A stretch of DNA of 64,000 nt from Bryoerythrophyllum caledonicum (GCA_963971425.1 OZ020525.1:3703560-3767559); one strand, 5' to 3'. Positions 48,222-60,261 are shown, counted from the stretch's first letter. Notes: generated by a model from the sequence alone, not told the origin. Translations and numbers: made by a program.

Positions 48222-50042
48222 TCAATGCAGCGCAGCATTGGCTAAAAGCTGACAAACCTCCCGTTGTTGCCCAATGGAATGGTCTAAAGAACGTCTCTGG
48301 AAAAACTCCAAGAAGCTCAGGTGTGGAGATGCTAAAGCTGCAGCACATTCCACTCTCATGTTCAAGTGCAATAAATATTTGTTGGTGTCATCAAAACGAT
48401 CGCAATTTAGATTGTATGCTTTGTCCCGTAATGCAACAATCGCATCACTCAAAATATTTTGTGGTGCACTAAAGTCCTCGTGAGCTTGCAATCCGACAAC
48501 CTCCTCTACCTCGGTTGGTAGTACATTGGTAGCTTCTTCTGCTTGCGGGTCTAATCCATTGCTTTCCAAGCCATTGTCCTCACGAGCGAGGAAACGTGCA
48601 TTGTGTTCCTCAGATACTATCGGAGGCTGCAGCCCATAGTAGAGACATTCATTCAATCGGAATGCAGCTTCAGGAACATGCCCTGCAATAGAACGTCCAT
48701 TTTCGTTGATACTCCTCACACGGTGATTGTTCCAGGCCTGTACAAAACAATCTAGATCTTGTTGTATGCGTGGCACAAAGACCAACTTCAAAGAACTCAA
48801 GTGCCAGTCGTTTGATAAGTCCACCAACCCTTCGTTGCACAAATAGGTGAACAGGTGTCTGTAGTACCATACCACTTTCGTCCACACTTGACCCCACCAA
48901 TGCTCAATTCTCTACATTTGCACCAAGATCTCAAGATTAGAAACCACTTCACCCTAAACCCTCATACAGAAGTCTGGAAACACATTGCTCACCCTATAAC
49001 ATGCAAACTTAGCTTCAACCGATTGGATGTTGGTTATGCTAGAAAAAACCTGATTGTGAATGGAAGACCCTGTCAAAAATGGGGTCCGAACATTTTGTCT
49101 AGCTTGCTGAATGTCGTCTCGCACAAGAGAGTGTTCAGATGCGTAGTCTGATCGAATCCGGATTGGATGACCGTAGAGATCAATCGCTGACTTGTATGCA
49201 GAGAAGATAGTTTCGGCCTTCTTATCTGTAGCAACCACAGCCCATAATACAAAGTGCATCCCTCCATCAATTGCCCCATGGATTTTGATTTTCCATTTTG
49301 CCAACTTGTCATATGCTGGAAACAGTGGAAAATAGTAGCCAATCAGTTTAATATGGGGGTATACTAAGATCCAACTGAAAATTAGAGGCTAATACAATAA
49401 GTGCTAACAAATTGAATTGGGATAACCGTAGCAGCGCACATAGCTGGGAGCTAATAAAATTCATTCCCACTTACAGTCCATGTGCTAGAGAATCATAGGC
49501 TCCGTGATGTCGTACTGCCCTCGAAAAAGAGCCCTCACTTGCCTTCTCTGCATGTGTTCTGGTTGCATAGATACGAGGGCGTTTCGCACTACTTCCCGAG
49601 GAACACGAAGTCCCAAGGAGCTGCGAAGACTAGCAGCAACCGTTCGTATACCCCAATTGCAACCACCACGCGATATTGGTACATGAGAATTGATTGCAGT
49701 CACAAGTTCATCAAAACCAATAGAGTGATACACTCCACCCCATCCCATTCCCTTCAACTGCCGTGACAGAGAATTTCGAGTCATGCAGAGTGAATCTGCG
49801 ATTGCATTGAACTTCTCCCCACAATTTAAGGCATCCTCCACATAGGCCAACCGCTCTGCATCAGAGAAACCAGTTGGGTTCAAATGTGGTCCCAGCGCTT
49901 CCAATTGAGGAGCACCATGATCGGCCGAAACGTCATCTCCAGAAATTGAATTGTTCTCGCTGGAACTTTCATTGCCATCTCTGCTATAATCCGAATCTGA
50001 ATCCGACTGGGCATCCAAATCCAAATCCCGATGAGATGCCAT
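48222..50042 (-). pseudogene. Integrase-core (DDE) transposase of the giant element
   Basis: Three exons, 50,042-49,475, 49,315-49,050 and 48,911-48,222, with GT-AG introns of 159 and 138 nt. They sum to 508 codons in one frame. The N-terminus is acidic and disordered, followed by a helix-turn-helix (FNAIADSLCMTRNSLSRQL). The RNase H-fold integrase core follows: HMD (Asp 49,476-49,478), IHGAIDGGMHFVLW, RIRSDYASEHS (Asp 49,146-49,148), RIEHWWGQVW (Glu 48,903-48,905) and FVQAWNNHRVRS. This layout matches the large integrase-core protein family abundant in fish, cnidarian and mushroom genomes. A TAG at 49,485-49,487 replaces the conserved Trp just before HMD, so this copy is truncated. The C-terminus beyond the core is unrecognised. 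Confidence 0.85.
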
Positions 50043-50494
50043 TGGTGATATCGATCAGGTTAGAGCACTGCAATGAACATGCAAGCTAAAAATCGTCAGT
50101 AAACACGGTAACCATACTCATTGAAGATCTCACTTCTCCAAAACTCACGCCTTGCAATTGGTGCTAAGAACACAAAATCAGTGTTGACATACCGATTGCA
50201 GTGATCATCTACCACGTCCCAACCTTTGAAGTCCAGCGTCGAACCTCCTCAACTGAGCTTCAATCCATTGGCCGCAAGTCCACCTTCCACATGCTTCAAC
50301 AGTTGGTTTAGGAATTCCAATTGGTGAGCAATTGCAGTTGGTGTGCACCAACCAATTGGCGAGCACGCGCAACCTATTGAAACAGTACTTGTATGTGATG
50401 GTTAATGATCCCAATTGGCAATCAATAAACGGAATGGGCAGCCACCGCTGGCAACGTCCCAATCAGCGACCAATTTCCGGAATGGCACTTTTCT
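50043..50494. other. Upstream region of the integrase gene
   Basis: Non-coding, rich in CCAATTG/CAATTGG words. Likely the promoter side of the integrase gene; no clear TATA element. Confidence 0.4.
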
Positions 50495-50722
50495 AATATT
50501 GAATGGCAAAATAATGGATTTACTGTTTTACGGTGGAGTTACCTGAATGTGACAGTCGTCTTTTGACCGATAATTCAGTACGATGTGTCATGGCCAAAGA
50601 GAAACCAATGGGCTTCACATACCAATATTGAATGGCAAAATAATGGATTTACTGTTTTACGGTGGAGTCACCTGAATGTGACACTCGTCTTTTGATGGAT
50701 AATTCAGTACAATGTGTCATGG
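50495..50722. repeat. 99-bp direct repeat, two copies
   Basis: Copies at 50,495-50,593 and 50,624-50,722 start AATATTGAATGGCAAAATAA and differ at a few bases; a 30-bp spacer separates them. Confidence 0.9.
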
Positions 50723-50723
50723 G

Positions 50724-50772
50724 TTTTCAGGGTTTAGGATTTAGGGTTTTGGGTTTGGGGTTTAGGGTTCAA
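50724..50772. repeat. Degenerate telomere-like TTTAGGG tract
   Basis: Contains GGGTTTAGGATTTAGGGTTT and GGGGTTTAGGGTTC. It is an interstitial plant-type telomere-like tract marking the edge between the CCAATTG-rich part and the GC-rich/AT-rich core. Confidence 0.8.
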
Positions 50773-50939
50773 TGTCATGATGTAGGGGATTTATACAAAT
50801 TCTAATATCATGGGTGGGTTTGGGAATGAAACGCAAAGACTCGAAATATGTTTCAATATTATTTCAATACGCATTTGAATTCTCAAATGGGTTTGGTTCT
50901 ATTTTCTAGTGCATGTGGCAGGAAACGCAAAAAATCACC

Positions 50940-51490
50940 ATCTGTGAGGCTAGCAAAACCGGATTTCTTCCCTGGCTCAGCGAGGCTGCCAACAGTGGGG
51001 CGGCATCGGGCGGGAGGCTCTGGCAGACACCCGGCGGGAGGCTGCGGCTACGACCGGCTACGACGACCATGGACAGGAGGGCGGAGGGCCACGGGCATGA
51101 GGGCCACGGCCTCTACACATGAGAGGCACGGCCACGGCGACTCGTCACGGCCTACGGCCACCGGGGGAGGGCNNNNNNNNNNNNNNNNNNNNNNNNNNNN
51201 NNNNNNNNNNNNNNNNNNNNNNNNNNNNNNNNNNNNNNNNNNNNNNNNNNNNNNNNNNNNNNNNNNNNNNNNNNNNNNNNNNNNNNNNNNNNNNNNNNNN
51301 NNNNNNNNNNNNNNNNNNNNNNNNNNNNNNNNNNNNNNNNNNNNNNNNNNNNNNNNNNNNNNNNNNNNNNNNAATTGGAACGCGCCCGGCCCTTCATGAA
51401 CGCGCCCGGTCCAGATTGGTACGCGCCCGGCCCCAAATGCTGCGCGCGCGGTCCGAAGGCACGCGCCCGCCCTTGATGTGACGTGGAAAG
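50940..51490. repeat. GC-rich degenerate minisatellite around a gap
   Basis: Left of the gap are ACGGC/GGGAGGCTG words. Right of it are about five units of roughly 24 bp on ACGCGCCCGGCCC (51,380-51,475). Base composition is far from that of the neighbours. The sequencing gap is probably caused by this tract. Confidence 0.65.
51173..51372. other. Assembly gap (200 N)
   Basis: Exactly 200 N, a placeholder; real size unknown. Confidence 1.
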
Positions 51491-52169
51491 CCGTCTGACG
51501 TGTCGTGCACACGTGTTTTACCAGGGGGTAAGTTGAAAATTTGATTTAGGGTTCGTAATTTTTTTTACACGCAACTGTCCGCCAAAAAGTGCTGTCCGTC
51601 CTGTCCGTCCATCCTACTGTCCGTCCGTCCGCTGTCTTTGGGCCCCTGTCCGTCTATGTAGACAACCCTGCTTTTGTGGAACTTGAAAAGACTTGTCCTT
51701 CTAGAAAAGAATCTGTCAGGGTTCTTCCAGCAGTATCTTGACGGGCATCGCAAGCCATATTCGAGGAGGATATCACAAGCCACATAGTGAGTTTTTTTTT
51801 GTTTTTTTTTGGTGTGGTTGTTTGCCGCATGCAAGAGGCATGCCGTCGACCCCATCATGGATGCATGGCCTCTTAGGCTAAGGTTTGATTGTTGGTGGTG
51901 ACTAGTTTTTTTTATTTTTTATATATATTAAAAACCTTCCAAATGGGTGTATGCCTCATCAGCTTTCACTTTTATCTTCAGACCTAAAACATAGCGATGT
52001 TATGAATGCTCATGAGTTCATAAACTATGAGGTAGACTTTGATTTATCAACATCATTCAAATAGTTTCACGGGAGTGAAAGGAACAAATATTTAAATTAT
52101 TTTTTTAAAGATCAGTTCTTCTAAACTGGGTTGCATATTAAATTCCATACTATGCCCCATCCGCACTAA

Positions 52170-52489
52170 TTGGGACCTCAACAACAATAATTAGGGTCCC
52201 CAACAACAGCTAGAGGGACCCCAACAACAATGGTTGGGGCCCCCAGCAATAGCTCCTGGGGCCCCAACAACAGCCGTTGGGGCCCCAGCAACAGTTGCTG
52301 GGGTCCCCAGCAATAGCCTCTGGGGCCCCAACAACAATCGTTGGGGCCCCGAGCAATAGCCTCTGGGGCCCCAGCAACAGTCGCTGGGGCCCCCAGCAGC
52401 AGTCGCTGGGACCTCCAGTAGCAGTCGCTGGGGTCCCCAGCAATAGCTTCTGGGGTCTCAACAACAACTGTTGGGGCTCCTACAACAAT
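52170..52489. repeat. 21/22-bp minisatellite, about 15 units
   Basis: Head-to-tail units of 21 or 22 bp on TGGGGCCCC(A)(A/G)CAACAGTCG, each holding the palindrome GGGGCCCC. The alternation of 21 and 22 bp shifts the frame, so it is not coding. Confidence 0.93.
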
Positions 52490-52776
52490 GTCTTCGTCTT
52501 TTTGTCTTTGTCTTTTTATCTTTGTGTTTTTCTATTTTACTTTCAACACGAAATTGAACATACTTTTACTTTATAATAATTTTAGACAATTTTTTTTATT
52601 TTTATAAATTCAAACTGATACTTACATTGTAAATTTATTATTATAGCAAAAAAAAGTAAAAGCTTGTAGAAGTTAGCTATAAATACTATTTACAAAAAAA
52701 TATATTGTTATTGTATAGAGTAAACATATATAATTATCAAAATATATCGAGATATTTATTGCCTTATATTCTGAAG

Positions 52777-54324
52777 ATGGCTGAGCTTGTGCAACCTAGT
52801 GCAAAAAAACCTAGAGTAGGACAAGTTATTGCCCTAAATTTTATAGAAGATCAGCAAATCCTGGAGTTGGTATATGATTCAAAGAGTAGAGGTAGTAAAA
52901 CTGTAGGGCACACCAACAAAACATTTGACCACTTATATGCCATACCTTGTAGAAAAATCCTAACATGGCCGTATTTCAAAAATATATTTACCAATCCTTC
53001 ATCTAGGGTAGACATGACCATAACAAAACAATAGATTTACGTCCATTATTGCCACAAACTATGCCATGATTGTGCGCAAAAATCTTTACGTTGCTCTATA
53101 TGTGAACCGACACTAGATCCTGATTTTGCAAAGCATACAAGATTTATTTTTGATATGTCTATTACCAGAGACATTGAAATAACTAGTCTTGAAGACTTCC
53201 ATCAAACATTTCTCTGTTTGGAGAAATTTTTGAAAGAAAAAAGTAAAAAAAAGAAAAAGAAAAAGGAACATGTTCCATACAAAATTTTCCAATGTTTATT
53301 GGCGAGAAAAGGATTGTTAGAACTATCCATTCTTGAGGCATTCAACATAAATATAGATATGCAGGTAATCGTTAGCTACACGAACATTCTAGCTGATATC
53401 ACAAATGAAGAAAAGCCATATTGGAAGAACAAAAAGTTTGAAAAAAGTTGGGAAAATGTATATGAAAATAATCATTTGCAACCAATAACATCAACTGCTG
53501 TATTATTGAAAGATGGAAATACTATAATCAACAATAAAATATTGGATCCAAAAAATATATCACTGAAAGAGATTTTATTTATTTACATCCCAAAAATATG
53601 GGACAATGATGTTGAATATCAAAGAACATTAGAGGCCGCAGATATATATTATCAGACCGCTCCGTTTGTAGGAAAATCTAATCAAAAAGACCCAAAACGA
53701 GGTATTTATAAGTCTGTAGGCCACGGCTATGTTGCCCATACAGGAGAAAAGTCAAAAGGAGATATCGTTAAGTATGATCGTAAAAACATGTCTGAAGACA
53801 CAAAACGTTCCTTGAGGGGCACAGGAAATTCTATTGCAACGGCAATGTGGAAGGCGTTAGATTTATTTGGAGCCCCTGTAAAAGAATTTTTTGCTCATCA
53901 ATTTCAACATATGGATTGTATTGCAATTGGGTTGAAAGCATATCCAACAAAAGTGCACCAATTGCACTTGTCAAAGAATTCTTTTATAAAGCCACATATT
54001 GATAAGAACGACTTGGATTGTTCATTTATATGCTGGTTTACAGAAGGACATCCGCAAGGAGGCGAATTCAGAATCTTTCAACACTGCATGAAACTTCAAA
54101 ATAATAATGGAGCAGGTATATTTGTATTTAGCAAATATGTTAGCCACGGAATGCTACGGTTCGATGCCAATTCACTATCAACTAATAATTTCAAATTGAG
54201 CCTAGCCCTTGTTAACAAATCAGCAATTTGTGAAAGGCTATCAAATCAACTAACAAGTGGAACACCTATCACTTGGATAGATTATATTGATCATCTAGAT
54301 AGTGAAAGTCAACAGGAAAAATGA
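52777..54324 (+). pseudogene. TET/JBP-like 2-oxoglutarate/Fe(II) dioxygenase
   Basis: An AT-rich single-exon frame from ATG 52,777 to TGA 54,324 (515 aa) with one in-frame TAG at 53,032-53,034. The N-terminal part has a basic start (KKPRVGQVIA) and a Cys cluster (CHKLCHDC ... CSIC). The C-terminal double-stranded beta-helix shows FIKPHIDKNDLD (His 53,995, Asp two codons on), GGEFRIF and VSHGM (distal His 54,145-54,147), the 2-His-1-Asp iron triad. The basic residue expected to bind 2-oxoglutarate would be the Lys in NFKLSLAL. Spacing and the LHLSKN-HIDKND context resemble the TET/JBP dioxygenases that oxidise 5-methylpyrimidines in DNA. The substrate is inferred. Codon use is strongly AT-biased compared with the integrase and HECT genes. 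Confidence 0.65.
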
Positions 54325-54815
54325 ATAATTGATTTGTAAAGTGCAATTTTTGACCTCCATGCATGGATAGATGCATGAATCAGACTCTTTACAATTTTTA
54401 AGCTTTCAAACATAGGATCTTTTATCTAAATCTATCTAGAAGTATTGTTGTACATTTCATCTACAGGATGTGCATTATTTTTGAGATTATAACATTTGAA
54501 AATTGTCCTCAAGAATTTATTGTGCTCTTAGAAGCTTGAAATTACAAAACTACAATTTTCTACCACTATGTGTTCATTGAAGCATGGATCATATATTTTT
54601 TTTTTTTTGTAATTTGAACTATATGATCTCAAAGATGATTATAACAAAAAAATATTGATTCAAATTTCAACCCTAACATGTGCACCAGATTTGAGATCAT
54701 AACCCAGAAAATGACAGACATTCAAAAATTTATTCCCCAAATTTCTGCAAACCAGCCAATATGGTTTTCTCTTATCAGTTTCATCCATTCAAATTTTTTC
54801 ATCCAACATGAAAAT
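54325..54815. other. AT-rich 3' flank of the dioxygenase gene
   Basis: No supported feature; a poly-T run occurs at 54,596-54,609. Confidence 0.4.
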
Positions 54816-55042
54816 CTCATCCTTTATTGCCGGATACATCCATCTCATCCTTCACTGCCGGATACATCCATCTCATCCTTCACTGCCGAATACATCCATC
54901 TCATCCTTCGCTGCCGGATACATCCATCTCATCCTTCACTGCCGGATACATCCATCTCATCCTTCACTGCCGAATACATCCATCTCATCCTTCGCTACCG
55001 GATACATCCATCTCATCCTTCACTGCCGAATACATCCATCTG
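54816..55042. repeat. 28-bp minisatellite, eight units
   Basis: Head-to-tail 28-bp units reading ATACATCCATCTCATCCTTC then (A/G)CTGCCG(G/A). There are no unique spacers, so it is not a CRISPR-type array. Confidence 0.95.
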
Positions 55043-58000
55043 AGACGTCCAATTTTCATCCAACAGTTGAAAAACATCCACAGAACCTATTTCATCCACG
55101 CAAATTTGTCATCCGAAATAATTTTCATCGACTGTATCATTTCATCCAGATTTTCTATGTCATCCAAAGTGTATGACGTGGCAAGGGGTCCATCCCCACA
55201 ACCCTTTATTTTGAAAACTGCCCATCTAAAATTCAGTGAAATTTATTTTGTCAACTTCAAAAAATTCCCAAAATTCGAGATTGCGTTGAAATTTGTTTTG
55301 GTGATACTTCTCATTTACCTCAACATATCTACGGTTTGGATTTCCAATTGGACACATTTAGATTACCCTTTTCATAGTTTCTATTCTGGAGAATGAAAGG
55401 CAATTTCAGCACACCCCCTTTCACAAAATCAAGGATTTGTTCCACTTCCAAAGCCCGTATGAGGCTCAAACTTTGTGAGCTTATACCTTACTTCCATACC
55501 TAAAGGAAATGATGATCCTCCATGGATCAAATGTGTTTACAAATTATACTTTTTGGGCATCAAAACTTAGGTATACCCTCGGGGCAGTGTCAAAAAAAAC
55601 TTTTACAATGACTTCAAACGTTATAATCTTGCAATTCGTACGGTGGATTGTTCTCAAATTTTGTATACACCTTTTTGGGTAAGGTAGTTACAAGATCCTA
55701 TGGTTTCATATTCAATATCATGTCTAAATTTAGAAAACAGTAGGTTTCTATCAGTAGGGGTATGTTTTTGGCAGTTTTGGCTCCAAAAACACCATGGTTA
55801 GTTAGGGGTTAAACAACTGTGTTGGGCACCCCAATTAAAATATTAAATGAATTTATAAGGTATAAATATTTTATGATAATTACAAATTAAAAAAATCAAT
55901 TCCTAATTGAAGCCTCAAATCTGGGCACACAATCGTGAGACCACGGGTAAATGAACCAGGTTTTCCAATGGGAAGTGATATACCAATGGGAAGTGATTTA
56001 AAAAAGTATTAAAAATAATGAACATTAATGTCATTCCATTATGAACCATGCTACAAAATATCAGTGGCACTGTGAGTCCTAAAATTCCTTGATCATTTCT
56101 CACCAAATTCACTCCAGAACTGCTCTTTCCAAAGAAAAGAGCAAAAGAATCCAAAAAAAAAATTCTTTGCATCTCGAACCATTTTAAAAAAATTGTAAAA
56201 AAAAATAAAAAATGTATTTTTTATGTGATAAAGAATTATTTTTAAAGGAGATGATAAGTGAATCTTTTATGCTTTGTTTCATATTGAAGTTATTCACGAA
56301 AAATTCAAATAATTTTAGTTTAAAAATGCCCATGATAAACTCATAAAATCAAGTAATTAAAAATTTTACGTGTCTAACATAGTGGTCTGTAATGATTAAT
56401 TTACGTGTCTAACATAGTGGTCTGTAATGATTAATTTTCACGTCTTCACAAAATCAGTTCTATTTTATTAAAGACAAAAAAACCAAGGCATTTTTCCATC
56501 CAAACCAACAATCGGAACCCACCTTCTCGGCTCACTGCGCAGATTGCGCGTGGCAGCATATCAGACCTGTGCAACCATGTCCACACCATCAAGAACCAAG
56601 ACGACAGAAGTGATATAATAAACAAGGATCATGAGGTGGAAGGCGGTGAATCATACCACATGGAGGACTGAGGGAGAATGGAGTGGGAATCTACGATGTC
56701 AATGTTTGGTAGTTGCTGCAACTCTTAGAGCAGCCCTTGGAAAAAAATTCTCCAACCTTAACCCCTGCTAGACAAACAGTTCCCTCCAAGCCGAAAAAGG
56801 AGCCAACATTCAATCAAAGCAGGCGTACCAATTACCCAATGCCGACGCAGTTATGCGCACAAGGTTCCCAATCCTCACACGGGTGTAGGTAAGTAAGGAT
56901 TCTGAAATTTGTTTGAGCAAATGCATTTGTAACTCTACGGGGGCTGCTGTGTTCCGTTGTTTCGTGTGGCAGTCCATATGCTTGCTTCTGATTTTACACG
57001 GTTCCGTCATATGAAGTTAATCCCCCATAATCGTCAAGTTCAGGAATGTGCATACACGTGGAGAGGGGATAATTATACTGTTATTTTACAGTGATAGCTA
57101 ATAGAATTTCAATTCCAACGCAAGTGATTTCATATTTTCCGCTGAAGAATGTACAAGTCCTGAATTTTCAAATTGTGTGGCCATTGTTAGTGGCTGGCCA
57201 TCAATACGTATCCTCCATAATCAACAACAAAAAATAAGGGTCCAACTAAAAGCATACCTCTATTTGGTTTTGAGTTGGTGGTAGTCCAATGAAAGGGGGT
57301 TGGATACTCCCCATATATATAAGCGCTCGATATAGATTTAAGTTAGTTTCAGAGAAGCTTATCTTACTATTACACCAAACTCTACACAAATTGTTCATTC
57401 ATGGTTGAGGTAGACCATCCACATCAAATTTGCATCAAGCACATGCATGTCATGCACATACATGCCTGCCTCCTCTTCTATTATAGTCTAAATCTGAAAC
57501 ATCTTTAACAAACAATATAGGACAAACTATCCTTCAATTATAGTATCAAACATTAAGCCCTAAAAGCCCAACGAACCTACGGGGTCATATTTGGATTCTA
57601 GACAGGTACCTAAAATTTGAAAAAATATTATTTGTTTTTGAAATTTTAGGTGTAGATTTTCCCTGGTAAGAGCTACGTGGAAATATTTTAAATATTATTT
57701 TTGGATTCACAGTTCAAAAGTTATTACCATTCAAAGGACAATATGGGGAGTCCGGGCAATTTGGGTAGTTTGCCAAAAGGTTCTATTGACATTGAGCTTT
57801 TTTTAAAATATAGAGAATATTTTTCTACTATGAGATTGAAAAAAAACTTATTGACTTCTGTATAAAAAGAACATTTTCACCTAAGTCAAAACTTTTCACA
57901 CAAGGGAGAAAAAAAAACTTTATTTTCTACAAAAAACCTAGAGATCTTCAAAATTTTCACTTTTTATTTTTTTGACCACAACATGTGTTGAAAAACTTAT

Positions 58001-58900
58001 GATTAACCATTTGGATCATCAATCTATAGCATCTTGAGTTCACAAAACAATGAAACTAGAAATGGAAAATTTTCTTGAGTTGAAATACTATAATCTTTCA
58101 ATCTGTGCAGTATATTGCAACCTAAAAGATATAGTGACTTCATATAGATGTCTAGTTCAAGATCCTATGGTTAAATGTTGCAATCCTATTTTCTAAATAT
58201 TGCATGAATCTTTTATCTCTATGTTCTACCTTGTGTTAGGTCATTGGACGCAATGAATTACAAGTATATGGAGTTGTTCACAATATTATAAAAAATTGCA
58301 ATGACAGAGGGTATAGAAAGTAGCCATTTACCTAGGCAAAGCAATTATAATTTTTAGTTGAATGTCGGATCTAGAATCCAAACAATAAATAGAGTTATCA
58401 TGCCTTCTTTCATCAATAGCAAAAATATTCATAGAAACAAGACGTAAGGAGAAGAGAGCAGGAGAATATTCTTTAAGGAATGGAATGCAATAAGACGATA
58501 GAATTTGACACTGTCTGAGCTAGGCTTATTTCAGATTTTTTTATCTTTAAGATGTTGGATTTTATTTTTTTGTAATCATGTTATCTCGTCACTGTCGGTC
58601 GTTTGTTTGGTACATGTAATTCTTGGTATGAAAGATGTAGGACTAGAGGAATACCATCTTTGATTAGAAGTGTCACGGAAGTAGAGGAAGTAATGGAATG
58701 CAATGCATGGACGGGAATGTACGATTACGGAGTTCTTGTTGGAAGAAAAAGAATAACAATGATTTGTATTCAATAATTTGAATTTATATGCTTGTCCGGC
58801 TATTATTAGGTGAATAACAACGACATATAACCCTAAATCACAACGACTTTGTCCGATTGCCACATTTTGCCCTCTAAAATGTCAGTCATTATTACTGTAC
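55043..58900. other. AT-rich core without recognisable gene
   Basis: About 3.9 kb, low GC, no ORF with a recognisable motif on either strand. A 27-bp direct repeat (ACGTGTCTAACATAGTGGTC...) lies at about 56,370-56,430. A TATATATAAG box lies at about 57,313. It could be a nested, decayed insertion or spacer. Confidence 0.4.
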
Positions 58901-59292
58901 ATTAGTTACAATGAATTGAACCTCGGTGAAATAAGTCCACTTTCCATTGCTGAAGATTAACCTTGGAACTTAAATAGGATAAAGTGCACAAAGTTTGTAA
59001 GTAGTGACCAAAGGGAGCAACGTCGGGAGTGGCGCCGCGGGAGCTGGCTGGCCATCTCCCCAGACAGTTCCCAAAGTCCCGGTTTTGGACTAGTGTTCGT
59101 ATGCTGCAGTGAGTAATAATTTCAGTACTTCCCGCCAAATTCCTCATTGGTTCGACAATGAGACTATGACTACGATATTGACATACGATTGAGATATTAG
59201 CTGAATTTGTGATTATTCTATTACCTGAGTTGTCTACGTATGCAGTGCTTCTGTCGTACCTGGTGAATTCCAATAGTCACTACGTTAGTTGA

Positions 59293-59560
59293 TTGCCTAT
59301 TCGGACCATGGTACCAATGGTAGACGGTAGCCATTCAACCTATCGGTTTCGTGTCGGGACAATGATACAGATGGTGGACTTGGTGGCTGTCGTTGTCGCC
59401 TTCATACGAGTTGTACACGATGCCAATGGAGATCCCGATGGGCTGCACAGAGAAACTTTGAATTACTTTCCAGCTCCAACACTTCTTTTGGAGGCTGGGC
59501 TTGCGGCTAGTTTGCTCTGTTTTGCAGATTTGACAACCCAATTGGAGGTTTAGTGATAGA
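59293..59560 (+). promoter_or_regulatory. Upstream region of the 230-aa ORF
   Basis: Contains GGTACCAATGGTAGACGGTAG, related in inverse orientation to the 54-bp repeats at 47,513-47,647. CCAATTGG words resume here after the AT-rich core. Confidence 0.4.
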
Positions 59561-60253
59561 TTGGAGGTTTGTGTGTTCAGTGCAGTTTTTGTGACACCCA
59601 CATTTATAATGGCTGCGCTTCGAGGTGAATTTCTTTGGGAGGGGTGTTCCGACCTCCAGCGTATCCTACGCTTTGGAGACATTTTAGTTACCTTAGTAGA
59701 CAGTGATGTGGTCCGCATTAAGTTTTGGGAGCACTGTGACTCCGGCCCACTTCTGTCTTCGTTTCGTGGTGCATGGATTCTTGCAACTTCTGACATGCGC
59801 ACAGTTTGTTTGGAGAATGCTGGTGTGGACAATGGTATAAACTTGCCAAATTCTTACAGGGCATTATGTGTGTACAAGTGGGAGCGGCAAAGGGATGCCT
59901 GGATGTGCGGTGGGTGTCCCAAATTGGTATCTCTCCCTTCCCATGGTGGACTTGGATGCCTTGGTCGGACTGAACCATCATGTCACAACGTCTGCCTATT
60001 TCAGAGGAATGACGGACCGACATGTGATCCGGCTTTGGAGGTTAGTTGGTGGGATCCTACCATGCCTATTGACGATGCTGTGATTCTGGGTGTCTGGGAC
60101 AAAGTTGGCTTGAGTTCCGACCTGATCAGAAGGAGACTCTCTAAATGGGTAGTTGGCCGAGGTGTTCCGTGGATGAAAGAGGGTCCTACATACCAGTGCC
60201 TCATGCGGAAGACGTCGTTTGACAATCGACTTGAATTTGGCCCAGTAATGTAA
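59561..60253 (+). CDS. Unrecognised 230-aa protein of the giant transposon
   Basis: Single open frame to TAA 60,251-60,253. An ATG at 59,609 (MAALRGEFLW) may be the true start. The middle holds Cys/His pairs (WMCGGCPKL, SCHNVC, PTCDPA) that could bind a metal. Trp-rich segments (KFWEHCDSG, SWWDPTMP, GVWDKVG) suggest a globular fold. I do not recognise the family. It stops 9 bp before the inner end of the right TIR, mirroring the position of the HECT gene at the left, so it is probably a genuine gene of the element. Confidence 0.5.
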   Translation: MEVCVFSAVFVTPTFIMAALRGEFLWEGCSDLQRILRFGDILVTLVDSDVVRIKFWEHCDSGPLLSSFRGAWILATSDMRTVCLENAGVDNGINLPNSYRALCVYKWERQRDAWMCGGCPKLVSLPSHGGLGCLGRTEPSCHNVCLFQRNDGPTCDPALEVSWWDPTMPIDDAVILGVWDKVGLSSDLIRRRLSKWVVGRGVPWMKEGPTYQCLMRKTSFDNRLEFGPVM

Positions 60254-60261
60254 GTAAGATT

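Noticed and set aside
54816..55042. CRISPR-like array of 28-bp repeats
   Set aside because: The units abut with no unique spacers, the context is eukaryotic, and there are no cas-like genes; it is an ordinary minisatellite.
58902..59273. 123-aa minus-strand ORF
   Set aside because: Ordinary composition, no motif, and it sits in what is probably the upstream region of the plus-strand ORF; not supported enough to call.
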